From positions 30,789,406 to 30,853,405 of the forward strand of contig CM046849.1 of assembly GCA_025618425.1 (NCBI GenBank): a stretch of DNA of 64,000 nucleotides, written 5' to 3'. This DNA comes from Heliocidaris tuberculata. Its lineage: Eukaryota; Echinodermata; Echinoidea; Camarodonta; Echinometridae. The notes beneath the pieces are model-generated. The model had not been told where the DNA came from. It searched no databases and was given only the letters and a program-made list of their open reading frames with translations. Shown in pieces: positions 35,002 to 45,786 of the stretch (position 1 is the stretch's first letter; every line of letters starts with the position of its first letter). The translations under genes and the position numbers were made by a program.

Positions 35002-35703
35002 AAAATGACGCCTCGCGTGCAACATTCGATGAGTTAAACAAACATATGACATATTAAAGGCCAGACACCAAGGCAAGAGGGAAAGACCGAGTAGTTTCAT
35101 AAATAAAACACAATGGCAAATGCACAGCGATTAGTATAATCATGATTGATACATGTAACGATACGTTGATCGTCTTTTTCAAAGAATTTTGAAAGAATTA
35201 TTATCCAAATCTTGGAAAATTGATGACAGACATTCGGACAGAAAAAAAAAAATCGTGTTTATAAAAAAATTACTGTTGAAATGAATATAAACCCTATCAA
35301 GGAAATAGTCATGTTTATGTACATGTACATACAATTACATCTCTCGAATTCATATACATAAAACCATATATATTCTAAAAAATATATATAGCCCGAAATA
35401 TGATGTGTTTTGGTGAACCAAAGAATTCATTACTTGACGAACTAAGCCGACATACAATTCCTCCAAAATAGTTTTTTTTAGTAATTGTAGTTAAGACGGT
35501 ATTTCGTTGACAAAGTGCGTTTATTATACGCACAAAACAGTAATAATAAAATGATGAAACCATTCTTTGTTATCTCAGTATAAAGGAGTCATCGGGCTAA
35601 TGGTTTTTTCTTTTTTCTTTTTTTTCCCAAAAAAATCTTAATGACAACTTTTGTACATTTCAAGAAAGACACTGTCGATGTGTACCTTTAAAGTATATAA
35701 ATA

Positions 35704-35993
35704 CACTGTAAAAAATAACTGTAAAACTACAGTTTTTTTAGCCCTTGAAATTACAAGTTATTCCAGTCATTTCAATTTTACATCCTTTTCCTGTAAAACA
35801 ACAGCAAGTTCGTTGGTCTACCGGAAATCAGCATATATTTCCATAATTTCATTGTAAATTTACATAATTTTATTGTAAATATTTGCTGATTTCCGGTAAA
35901 AAAAGAAAAAAAAAGCTATGGAAAAATGGGCATTCCCGGCATCCTGACTGCCAGGAAATTCCCGTGAACAAACGGAAAATTTTTCTAATAGTG
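35704..35993. mobile_element. hAT-like MITE, CACTGTAAAAA type
   Basis: Left end CACTGTAAAAAATAACTG; right end TTTTTCTAATAGTG. An internal inverted repeat (TACCGGAAATCAGCA / TGCTGATTTCCGGTA) pairs around 35820 and 35890. About 290 bp. The terminus is typical of hAT-like MITEs; no 8-bp target duplication was recognised. Confidence 0.55.
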
Positions 35994-36060
35994 TAAACTC
36001 AACGCATCTGCAGATTCCAATCCGATAATAACTGGAGCCCGATGGCATCTTGCATTAAGT

Positions 36061-36545
36061 AAGTAGACAGTTCGTAATTACAATTTGCTCATGTGCAGAT
36101 AAAGGTCATTAGTACCGAGTACAACTGGGGTCCACTCGCTATTCATAAGGACCGCTATTCATAGAAAACCTTTACTTATTTAACACGCGTTATGAATAGC
36201 GGTCCTTATGAAGTTATGAATAGTGGTCCTTAATATGAACGGAAGTCCTTATGAATAGCAAGGTGATTTGTCTATGGTTTGCTCCCTATATAGAAGGACC
36301 AATATTCATACAAAACCGCTATTCATTTAGTCACGCGTTATATGGATAGCGGTCCTTATGGATAACCTTATGAATAGCGGTCCTTATGACTAGCGAGGTT
36401 ACCTCGTACAATTGACCTTTATACGCTGTCGTTTTGTACGCACCATCATGTTCGCACCATAGACAAATTAATGGTGCGCACCAAGTATGATTTGACATGT
36501 TAAACAAGTAGCGCGTCCACCAAAACAAATGCGCGTACGCGTACA
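36061..36545. repeat. Dispersed repeat (family C) split by a MITE
   Basis: CAGTTCGTAATTACAATTTG, GATAAAGGTCATTA, GTACCGAGTACAA, then after the MITE TTGACCTTTATACGC, GTTAAACAAGTAGCGCGTC and CCAAAACAAATGCGCGT. The uninterrupted inverse copy at 57420-57600 shows these two halves joined. Confidence 0.85.
36125..36405. mobile_element. MITE with iterated GGACCGCTAT motifs, copy 2
   Basis: 281 bp inserted in a family C repeat. GTACAA stands on both sides (36119-36124 and 36406-36411), a 6-bp duplication; the uninterrupted copy near 57530 has a single GTGCAA there. Contains ACTCGCTATTCATAAGGACC at the left, the inverse GGTCCTTATGACTAGCGAG at the right, and ACGCGTTAT in both orientations inside. Confidence 0.88.
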
Positions 36546-36813
36546 ATTTGGGGTCATTTCAGGGTCATTTGCACTAGGAATTAATTACAAACTGGCTTCT
36601 TACCATCAAACGCAACTCCAAAAAAAAAAAATCAAACACAACATTCATAATGGGCAGTGCGGCCGTTATCAAGGTGACTTTTTTTTTGTTTTAAGTACTG
36701 TTTGCGGAAGAAAAAGGCATACGATATTCTACACCTATTCTATTTTGTTTGATTTTTCTTTTTTCTTTTCCTTTCTTTTTTTTTTTTTTCTTTTCTTTTC
36801 TCTTTTTTTTTTC

Positions 36814-37246
36814 TTTACTCCTGGAGATTGTGCATCTAGTTGTGCTGCCTCAAAGCTCTGGAACCAGCTTTCTTTTGAAATAAGGAAAGCCAAATCTGTC
36901 CTCATCTTCAAATCTTTATTGAATGAATGAATGAAGTTATTTCATAATACTGCAGAAATCTGCCATGAACATTAAAACGTAGTTCAAATATCGAATACAG
37001 ATATCATAATGAATAAAAATTTCAATGTAATCAAGAGTGAAAACTACATTAGTCAGTAGAAAAGGCAGTATCATGCTATATCATACTTTTAACAAGCACA
37101 GCTTGTTAAAACTAGGTTCCACAATTAAAGAGAATTACAACATATGTAATTATGTAAACATATACTCAGATATGGCAGTAAAGAGACGAGACAAGATATG
37201 TGTGAAAAAAGGACTGAAGATCCACCTGTTTTCAGAAGCCTTTAAG
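36814..37246 (+). pseudogene. Fragment of a jockey/CR1-like LINE ORF2 C-terminus
   Basis: Plus-strand frame with CAASKLWNQLSFEIRKAKSV, then IFKSLLN, stop; after about 240 bases LKIHLFSEAFK and a stop. Both pieces fit the C-terminal 'APKLWN.LP..IR.A.S...FK..LKTHLF..AF' block of jockey/CR1/RTE-related ORF2 proteins. The two parts are separated by unrelated sequence, and nothing of the reverse transcriptase remains. Confidence 0.6.
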
Positions 37247-37249
37247 TAG

Positions 37250-38463
37250 ATTAGTTTTGTGTATAGCTACGCTAGATAAATCATTCATATCAAAATCATT
37301 ATTATTACGTATATTTTCTCATAATCTTTTGTACAAAATCAGGTAATTTTTTTTTTCTTAATCAAGTGCCTATTCAAAACCGTAGCCCTTCTTAAGAAAA
37401 TTAAATAAATAGAGATTTGTGTTAATACGGGCTGAATCAATAGGTTAAACGTTATAAAATTGAAATTTGATCCTTTTAAATCCGACCATTCGGATTAAAT
37501 CCCATTGGTCCCACGCTGACATGATAATATCATTTTATCCATTTTTATTTCATTACCAGAAACACAACAGTGTAAAGCAATAACAAATGATACAACAAAA
37601 CGAAGTTCAATAAAGAGAGAAAAAAAAAATGCCTGCTGAAAGGGAATAGAAAGAGAGAGGGGGGAAAAGGAAAAAAGGGGGAAGGTGAAAAGAATCCTAG
37701 AACCTCCTCCAACACCCCTCCTCTCTCCCCCCCCCCCCTCTCTCTCTCTCTCTCTCAACTAAAAATTCGCATTCCATCCATCTAGCAAGACCGTACCCCC
37801 TCCCCCCCAAAAAAAACAACAACAAAAAATCCATAAAGCTATACGCTTAGCCACTTCACCAACCCTTAACCTTCCCCTATTAAACACTATACGTTGGAGT
37901 GAGACCACTGGGCTTTCACAATCATCAAAATATTGCTGGAAAAAGAACATAACGCCGATTTTTTTTTTTTTTTTTTTTTAGTAAGCTACAAAACTACCTG
38001 AAAGGTATCATATATTATTGCTTTAATTTGAAAAACTCGCAAAATCTATAATTTCTTTCATCGAAAAAAAAAATCATACTCCATCATACCACACAAAACC
38101 GAGAGTTCCAAAAGGTTCTCAAGCCCACGAGACTGTAAAAACAAAGAAATACAAAATCAAGAAAAGAAAGAGAAGATGAGAGAATGAAACGAAATTGAAA
38201 ATCATATGTAAAGGTAGAGTGAGAAGGAATTCAAGAAGAAAAGAAACAGGGAAAGTATCACTCAAAAAAAAATAATAACATAGAAATAAAGAGAAAGATA
38301 AAACCAAAGATTAATGTAAATAAGCTATAGAAAGAAGGAGTAAAATACTTAAGAAAAGGAATAATAGATAACGAAGATGACAGATGTGAAAAACAGGATA
38401 AGCCTACTTAAGGAAAGAAGGAAAACATATAAATAAATAAATAAATATATATATATATATATA
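37250..38463. other. Intergenic, no gene seen
   Basis: Purine-rich run at 37605-37680, C-run then (TC)n at 37727-37757, T-run at 37959-37979. No coding signal or terminal repeats recognised. Confidence 0.55.
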
Positions 38464-38868
38464 TACAGCTCGGGGAAAAAATTATTAGACCAAGCTCTTT
38501 TCCATAAGGATTTCCTTGTTGTGAAAGTCATATTGCTCATGTAACTTCTCTAATCATCTTAATTGTTACTTACATCAATGAAAAACATATCAAGACAAAT
38601 TTACCTTCATATTCTGTGTGTTTTTATTTCCTTCTTTTACATAAATAACACAAAATATAATAATGTATTAACATATTTCTTAGTAATAACATAAATGATA
38701 TACTCAACAAAAATAAATTCAGTTCAATAGGACATGGTAAAAATACATTTCTTGTAAAATAATGTGGCTCAACCTGCTATCAAATGATACAAACTTTCTC
38801 CTATTCTAAATATTATGTGTTTCTCGTGGGCTTGCACTTGGGTTTTTGTGGTATTTTTATTCAGCCAG

Positions 38869-39495
38869 TCAGTATTTAGTAGCATACCCTTTGTTCTTAA
38901 TAGTGGCAGCCATTCGCCTTGGCATACTCTCTATGAGATGCTGACATTTCTCCATTGTCACTTCAGCCCATTCTTGCTTTAAGAAATGAAAGAGTTCCTT
39001 CTTGTTGGCTGGCTTGTGCTCACGCATCTTTTCTTTGATGTTGTTCCAGAGATTCTCAATTGGATTGAGATCGGGTGACTGAGCTGGCCAGGACATGGTG
39101 TGGATGTTCATCTTCTCCATCCATGTTGTGACTGACTTGGCTGTGTGACAAGGAGCACTGTCTTGCTGGAAAATCCAGTCATTGTTGTCTGGATACAGTT
39201 TCTTAGCAGATGGGAGAAGGTCCTCCTCAAGAACCTCTTTGTAGGTCTTCTGATTCATGCGTCCTTCACACAGTCGAATCCGTCCAGTGCCAGCCATGCT
39301 GAAACAGCCCCATATCATTACAGATCCTCCGCCATGTTTGACTGTTGGAGCAAGACATTCAGGTTTGTAGGCCTCTCCTGGTTTTCTCCAGACCATCAAA
39401 CGACCCGGAGTTGGTAGTAACTGGAAGTTCGACTCATCGCTGAAGATGACTTTTATAGCCCAGTCTTCAACCTTCCAGTCTTTGTGCATCCTTGC
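38869..39495 (-). pseudogene. Tc1 transposase, C-terminal part (DD34E catalytic domain)
   Basis: About 209 residues of the catalytic domain: first Asp in VIFSDESNF, second in FQQDSAPCHTA, then Glu in PDLNPIENLW exactly 34 residues later, the DD34E spacing of Tc1. KHGGGSVMIWGCFS and the WPAQSPDLNPIENLW box are typical. Ends KNKGYATKY and stop. The reading frame itself is undamaged up to the insertion point at 39496. Without the insertion the protein would be about 345 residues, normal for Tc1. The role is cut-and-paste transposition at TA. Confidence 0.92.
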
Positions 39496-41625
39496 CATTG
39501 GCGTAGACAGGTCCTCATAAGTGGGGGGGTATATGATTTCCCTCAAGGGCCATATATATATACATGCATATATGTACATATACATACACCTACCCACACA
39601 CGCACACCCCCCCCCCACACACACACACACATAATATATAGTGTGTGTATGAGGGGTGTGGGGTGGCGTAGCCAGGATTTTTCAATAAGGGGGGGGGGCA
39701 GACGTGAAGGATCGAACAGGATTTCATTTTGGGGGTGGTTGTGAGCACGCAAATCGTGCTCCCCAGGGGGGTGGGTGCAAGGAGGGGGGAGTATCCCCCT
39801 CCCGCGCGAAGCGCGAAAGCTCTGACGTTTTATAGTAAATTTGTGAGAAAGATAACGGCTCTAATAAACAATTTTTTAGGCGGAAAGTTCTAGTTCGACG
39901 CCCTGACTGCTTTTCAATTATTTGGACGCAATAATGCACTGTATGTAACAGGGGTGGGTGCAGGGAGGGGGGATTTATTTCCCCCTTCCTTTTGACGTTT
40001 TTAGCAAATTTTGAGAGAAAGCTAACGGTTCGTAGCACCTTTTTAGGCTTTTTTTCCTCTTACTTCCCCCGCTTTTTCGCTCTCGCTTTAAAAAATTTTT
40101 TTTTTTAGGGGCTGAACCTGTAGGGGCATGGCCCCCTTGTGCCCCCTGGCTACGCAAGTGTGAGGGTGTGTTAACATGTATATGGGTTTTCTCTTTACAT
40201 GTCCAAGATACAACTTTAGCATCATGCTTTCAAGTTTTGTAGTATAATTTGAATATCGAGCACACGATATTCAAAATTTGTGAGGTCGCAATTACATTTA
40301 ATAGAAAAACGGGGAAACACAACTCTGATGGGGTTTCATTTGCAAAATTTCACAATAAAAATTTATTTAAGCTATACTTTCAATACGAGCGAGCGTAGGG
40401 AGCAAGTATTTGGGAATATTAGCTCTAAATCACTTTGGATTAGGGGTACATGATATGGAAAAGGGAAACGGGATACTTATCATGGGGAAAAGGACACTTA
40501 GAAAAACAAATGAATGTGTAGAAAGAAGGCAGTTATCAGAGGTGAAAAGGGATACAAATCACACCTAAAAAAGGGCATTAATAAGAACGGAAAATGTTCT
40601 TATGAAGTAGAAAAATTAAATCAGTGCCTAAATATTACAAAGAAAAATATGACTTGTTACATTAAAAGGGATTAAAAAGGATAAATGATCTTGTTGAAAT
40701 AGGAGCATTTTTCAACGGTGAGGTGAGGGATGAGGTGTATTTTTCAAAATGGGCACTAATAAGAATATGGAACGGGAACTTATTCGAAAGAAAAATGGGG
40801 GTACTTATCTGAAGTTAAAGGGAAAAGTAGGGGTACTGTACCCACATGCAACCCCCGGAGCGGTGCTTCTGACCGGGTCTACATGTTATGATTGTCATTT
40901 CCTTATTCTTCTATGTATAGTTGGGTGATGATGACACAGGTCATCATCCTCGATAAATAAAGTATTCCCTCTTTCCCCACCACATTCGATTCCTGTGACT
41001 ATATCTTCATTTCAGTTTTGAAAATTGTTATTATTACTAATAACACGAGTGTGGAAAATTGCATTATAAAGGAAAGTTACCGACTGAACCCTCTAAATCG
41101 AGAACAATTACATGTACTTTTAATCTAAATAAATTTTCTGCATTATGGCTTTGAAGAAAATCACCTTAAAATATATTGGGGAATGGTAAAACAGGCCACC
41201 CCCCCCCCTTCATTTTTTAAAGATTATACCTCCTTATCCCTCCCAGATCAACAACCATGTTGTATAATTTGAAGTAGATGGTTTCACTTTCTAGTAGGTA
41301 TAAAAATATATCGGGAAAAATCAGAAGCAACGACAGAATTGTAGATAAATATTTAAAAATTCATACAATATTGTACACAGATAAATAATATCTATACTGA
41401 AATAAAGAATATATAAATTTGAATAATATTAATAAATATAATATATCAAATTATATTTATCTAAAACATATAATAGAAATGTCTATTTTCCACCATTTTT
41501 TATTTTTTGTGATGGGTGAGACCTGGGGGGGATGTTTGTACACACCATTCCCCCCCCCCCCCCCCACCTGAAAAGTTGGGGGATGCATACCCCCATTCCC
41601 CCCCCCCCCCATATCTACGCCCCTG
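39496..41625. mobile_element. hAT-like insertion in the transposase gene
   Basis: ATCCTTGC occurs on both sides (39488-39495 and 41626-41633), an 8-bp target duplication. Ends are CATTGGCGTAGACAG at the left and the inverse of CAGGGGCGTAGATAT at the right. 8-bp duplications and CAG.GGCG ends point to the hAT superfamily. No transposase inside; C-runs stand just inside the right end (41552-41565 and 41599-41610). A second element of similar type is nested at 39659-40160. Confidence 0.85.
39659..40160. mobile_element. Nested hAT-like MITE
   Basis: TGGCGTAGCCAGGATTTTT near 39664 faces CCCCCTGGCTACGCAAGTG ending at 40160. TGAGGGGTG (left) and TGAGGGTG (right) are a probable 8-bp target duplication differing by one G. 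G-rich interior; two internal segments with TTTTAGTAAATTTGTGAGA-like or TTTTTAGCAAATTTTGAGAG wording show a diverged internal duplication. Confidence 0.7.
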
Positions 41626-41626
41626 A

Positions 41627-42038
41627 TCCTTGCAAACTCCAGTCTCTTCTTCCTCTGTCTCTCGTTGATGAAGGGTTTCTTTTTCGCTTGGTAGGACTTT
41701 ATCCCAGCTTCTCTAACCCTTTTGCGAATTGTCCGAGAGGAGCAAACAACGTTTGATGTCGATTCCCAGTCCTTCTGCAGGTCACTAGACGTGAATCGTC
41801 GATTTTGTAGACAGGAGCGGATAAGACTTCGATCGTCTCGCTTGGAGGACAGACGTTTCCTTCCCCTTCCAGGCTGCAATTTGGTAGTTCCAAACCGTTT
41901 GTGTTTCTGTTTGATGTAATGCACCGCAGTTTTAGAAACACTGAGCTTTGTGGCAACTTCTCTCTCCGTGAAACCCTCCTTTAGAAAAACGAGGATGGAG
42001 GCCTTCTTTCCTTCATCAAGTTCTTTTGATTTGGGCAT
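41627..42038 (-). pseudogene. Tc1 transposase, N-terminal part (DNA-binding)
   Basis: ATG at 42036-42038 starts MPKSKELDEG. Two helix-turn-helix units follow: residues about 21-45 (FTEREVATKLSVSKTAVHYI) and about 85-115, joined by a basic GRGRKRLSS hook, as in paired-like Tc1 DNA-binding regions. Ends in ...RKKRLEFAR just before the insertion, after which the frame reads into hAT-like DNA and stops. The continuation is at 39495. Confidence 0.9.
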
Positions 42039-42274
42039 GTTTTCTACTTCTTGGCTACTTGCATAAAAATTATAGGATCATATGCAATTCTCACTTCTGA
42101 ATGAAAACCTGGTTTGTAAATACTATAAGCTTTGCTTGAAGAAATAAAAACATCTAAGAATAAATGCCATTGAGTACTGAACATTAAGCTGAAATAGCAG
42201 GTCACTGCTACAAAAGAATGCACAAATTGCTTCTGTATAATTTAATTCATGTAATTTGTAAAACAAAAAGCGGG

Positions 42275-42745
42275 AAGAATTCGGTTGGCATCCTAATCAC
42301 CTGATTTTAACCCAACTGAGAATCTTTGAAATGTATTCAAAGACAGGATGCAGGAACACAAGCCAGCCATTAAGAGAGAAGTTCAACCCTTTCAATAGGC
42401 CGGTTTACTAACATATTCAAATTTTATGCATGCTTTTTAGACAAAGGTTGTTCTTGACAATCTGAAAACTTGCCCGATGCTTGCCCGACATACCAACAAG
42501 TAATGAATGCAAACTGGATTCCTAGTATTGTAGTCCATTTATTAATAACAGGTTGGTGGAATATCTGGTCACTAGGTCCTCCGGAAAGAAACATCCATAA
42601 ATTTGAATAACTTAGTAAACCGGTCTATTCTTAAAGCAAGAATTGATAGTAATGCCAATGGGGGAAATGCCACTTCTCCTGGAGAGCATGCCAAGGCAAA
42701 TTGGCTGCCACTATTAAGAACAAAGGGTATGCCATTATTATTGAT
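42275..42745 (+). pseudogene. Decayed inverse copy of Tc1 transposase C-terminus
   Basis: Plus-strand sequence resembles the end of the transposase at 38869-39090 read in the opposite direction: 'H.P.FNP.ENL...F..RMQEHKPA', then after the MITE at 42398-42625 FLKQE, LLLESMPRQ, CHY and EQRVCH. Many substitutions and shifts. It is the partner of the left-end half in the extended inverted repeat. Confidence 0.7.
42398..42625. mobile_element. MITE with TA target duplication
   Basis: Between TA at 42396-42397 and 42626-42627. Ends GGCCGGTTTACTAACATATT at the left and the inverse of GACCGGTTTACTAAGTTATT at the right. 228 bp; it separates two parts of the decayed transposase copy, which sets the insertion point. 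Mariner-like target preference. Confidence 0.8.
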
Positions 42746-43445
42746 GGAAAATAAGACAATAAGCTGATTCTAGGTCCGGTAGAAACACTGAAAATAGGGG
42801 GAAACCTGAATTGTTAGCAAAATGCAGCTTGAAGGAACAGATACTGTTGCTAGTAATTATCATTTGCAAAGCTTTAAAGAACACAAATAAAGCTCACTGA
42901 TAATTATATTTATGTGTAAGGAGGAAAGAAAAACACAGAATAGGAAGGTAAACTTGTCTTTATATGTTTTTCATTGATGTAAGTAACAATTAAGATGATT
43001 AGAGAAGTTAAATGAGCAATATAACTTTCACAACACTGAAATCCTTTTGGAAAAGAGCTTGGTCTAATAATTTTTTCCCCGAGCTGTATATATATATATA
43101 TATATATATTAATTATTACACAATGTCTTTTTTAGAAGTGATCAGAAGGCACATGAGACCGGAATTTTCGGTCTCGTGGGTTGTCGGTCACGTGGACCGT
43201 CAGTCTCGTAAACCCTATAAAAGTTGTCAAAAGGCCTGCGATACCGACATTGTGGTCCCGTGGATAGGACTTAGCCAAATACAAGAAACCTCTATTGCTT
43301 GGCGAGTCCAGTATGTCTGCGCATGGTTGATGGGCTCATTTTGACCCGTGAATGGAACTACAAGTATAAAATGGTTATAAATGTTGTGTGCCGCTATTGC
43401 TTGCTTGTGTCTTTCCTAGAATTCAAGTGGAAAAATAAAGTTCAG

Positions 43446-43602
43446 GGCCCCATTGCATAAAACTTACCACTGATGGTGACTTTGCCATCAATGGTAACTT
43501 CCATTAAACCTTGAATTCGATTGGCTGTTGAACAATTTTACTATGGTAGTTACCATTGATGGCAGAGTTACCATTAATGGTAAGTTTTATGCAACGAGGC
43601 CC
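43446..43602. mobile_element. Palindromic MITE, family D copy 1
   Basis: Left GGCCCCATTGCATAAAACTT, right AAGTTTTATGCAACGAGGCC; inner parts (GGTAACT, CCATCAATGG) also pair. About 157 bp. Same family as 50262-50418. It lies 51 bases downstream of the NXPE stop codon, so may be in its 3' UTR. Confidence 0.82.
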
Positions 43603-43653
43603 ATATCTAACATTGTCTAACGAATAAAATACTAGAATTTTTAAATGACAGTA

Positions 43654-44462
43654 TCATGCTTTAGGGCATATGTATGACAGCAATGTACGTATACCACTAG
43701 ATATAACGCCTTCAACCGGGTGAACAGCATCCACATTTGAGAAGCCTACTACCATCGACCACTGGTCTATAAATCCAATTTTCTTATCGTAACTTCTGAA
43801 TATTTCCCTTAGCTTGTTGTCCAGTTCACGCGCGTACCAATCGCTCATAGTTACAGACGACCCCGCGCCTCCATGGCTACGGGTGTTGGCGCTTTTGATA
43901 ATGACAAGCGTCTCGGGGCTTCGCTGGTGCAACCTTTCCACCGCGGCCCTTATCCTTCTTACTCGATGTTCGTAATAACTCATGTTTTTGGTGGTTAAAT
44001 GAGCCCAGATTGTAAACACAAAGACTGTATCTGGTGTAGCCTGTAGCTCATCGAGGGCTTCTTCAATGTACTTCACTTCTGATGCATCCGTCCAGTTATT
44101 GCGGATCGGGTATCCATGGTGGCGATAGTGAACCGTGAAATTGTGAACCTTCTCTTCAGCCAGAGAAGGCCCTACCTTCCAGTTGGATTGTTTTGTGGGC
44201 GGGTTCGGTTTGAGGGAAGTGTTCAGTTTCTTCACAAGGTATTCGTAATACTGCCTCGTCGTTGAATCACCGTGGAAATAGAGGGTTTTGTTGGTGAGGC
44301 ATTTTAAAGTATCAGGGACTTTAAAGTTACGAACACGGCAGTAGTTGGAATACCATAGTCCTTTAAAGAAGTAGCCGGCTGCCATTGGGTCAGAAAGATT
44401 AAAGGAACCCAATGTGCAAGAAGGCAGCCTCTCGTTATAGCAGTGTGCAGGACTCGATATAT
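43654..44462 (-). CDS. NXPE gene, terminal exon (PC-esterase domain)
   Basis: 809 bases from the acceptor ATCCTTCAG (phase 1 in) to TGA at 43654-43656, 268 residues. Opens with a Cys-containing segment (ISSPAHCYNERLPSC), then GYFFKGLWYSNYC. The nucleophile block is FHGDSTTRQYYEYL, with the Ser codon at 44263-44265; the middle has VFTIWAHLTT and RRIRAAVERLHQRSPETLVI, then KSANTRSHGG; the last catalytic pair is in VDAVHPVEG (Asp and His). These are the GDS..R and D.xH motifs of the NXPE/PC-esterase family. Ends SYICPKA. The function is probably acyl or acetyl transfer or hydrolysis on glycans; the exact reaction is not shown by sequence. Confidence 0.92.
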
Positions 44463-45753
44463 CTGAAGGATATAAGATTTAAACTCATTATGGAGTTTGT
44501 AGCCTACTTGAGATATTGAGAGAAATATGAACGACAAGGGCGTAGAATGTTGTTGAAAGGCATTACGAAGCTAGAGAACAATGTATAACAGATTTTTTTT
44601 CTTTCATATTTCAAACTTAAAGGAAAAATTCAAGACAATGAATTTATATCAATATTATTGTCCAGAAATCAGTCTCCAGTGCATTTTTCTTTAATTATAA
44701 TTTTTCAACAAAGGTTGAAAATCCATATTTTATGGGGAAAAAAATTACAGAGAAATATTATCGCACCCAAGTGGTTCCTACTGATACTAAGGACTGTTAG
44801 AATTGCCACATCCGGCAGCTTAACTTAATTGTTCACACTTACTTTTAGCTCGTTCAGTCACTGTTACAAAGTTGACTCCTTTCACGGTAATGGGCTGCTT
44901 TTGCCTGGATTTTTTTTTAAGTAGCAAGATATACAAAATGTTCAAATTATACAAATGTGCAAAATGTACAATTCAAATCAACGCCAAAATAACAGACTCC
45001 ATGCTACTGGATCGATATGCATATTTCTCAAATATTATGACGACTAGAAATTACATAGTGTTGAAGGCACATCTGCAAGCAAGAATGTTTCTAAAAATGT
45101 TATGGTAAGAACGATGAAGAAGCAAGAAGCAAGAAGAAGAAGAAGAAGAAATTAACTGACAAATTTTTAAAAAACATTGAGTTTAAATACACAGTAACTT
45201 AAATCAATATAAAAGATCTTTTTGAATTTTCTTAATCTACTCAGTATTCCACTCGGGGGGAATATAGAAGAATCTTTAGAGTACGGGCATCTGGCTATTT
45301 TTTTAAAGTAATCGGACGAGTCGTGTTTTCTTCATTCTTCCTTGTTTTATTGTTGTTCTTTTTTTACTTTATTTCTTTCTTTGGTGGGAAGACAGGGGTC
45401 CCAAGAACCCAAACTGTACATAGGCCTGACAATCCGTTGTAAATACTCTTACCGTGTGAATAATTTCTGCTCGTCCGTTGTCATGGCAGCAGCGATGAGA
45501 GTTGAAGAGTATTTCTTGTTGGCGCAAGTCCATGCAAAGTCTGAACAGTTCAACTTGGTCTTCGTTGGTGCGGTACAGAACCACGGAGCCTCTATGGCAT
45601 GTCTCGTGAAGTCACAGGTGGTTACCTGTTTAGTGAATAGGAGAAAATTGTGATCCAACATATGCTCAAGCGATGATGATGATGATGATGATGATGATGA
45701 TAATATTAATGATAATAAGAATGATAATAATAATGATGATGATGATAATAATG

Positions 45754-45786
<33 letters not shown>

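Larger units (their letters stand above)
38466..43086 (-). mobile_element. Tc1-type transposon, rearranged and interrupted
   Basis: The ends read CAGCTCGGGGAAAAAATTAT at 38466 and its inverse at 43086, each next to a TA target dinucleotide inside (TA)n runs. The inverted repeat extends about 180 bp at roughly 90 percent identity. It contains a minus-strand transposase split by a 2130-bp hAT-like insertion (39496-41625), and at the right a decayed plus-strand copy of the transposase C-terminal half (42275-42745), itself split by a TA-flanked MITE. Thus both ends derive from the 3' half of the element. It cannot encode an uninterrupted transposase. Confidence 0.88.

Noticed and set aside
34742..36397. 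One 1.66 kb element with the two motif clusters as its ends
   Set aside because: Each cluster has its own 6-bp flanking duplication, and the right one interrupts a known repeat, so they are two separate insertions.
34735..36405. CRISPR-like array of short repeats
   Set aside because: Motifs are palindromic, unevenly spaced and in both orientations, inside elements with target duplications in animal DNA.
39145..39417. Plus-strand frame over the Tc1 transposase
   Set aside because: Antisense shadow of the catalytic domain; no independent support.
44304..44537. Overlapping minus-strand frame near the NXPE terminal exon
   Set aside because: It is a shadow of the esterase exon in another frame.
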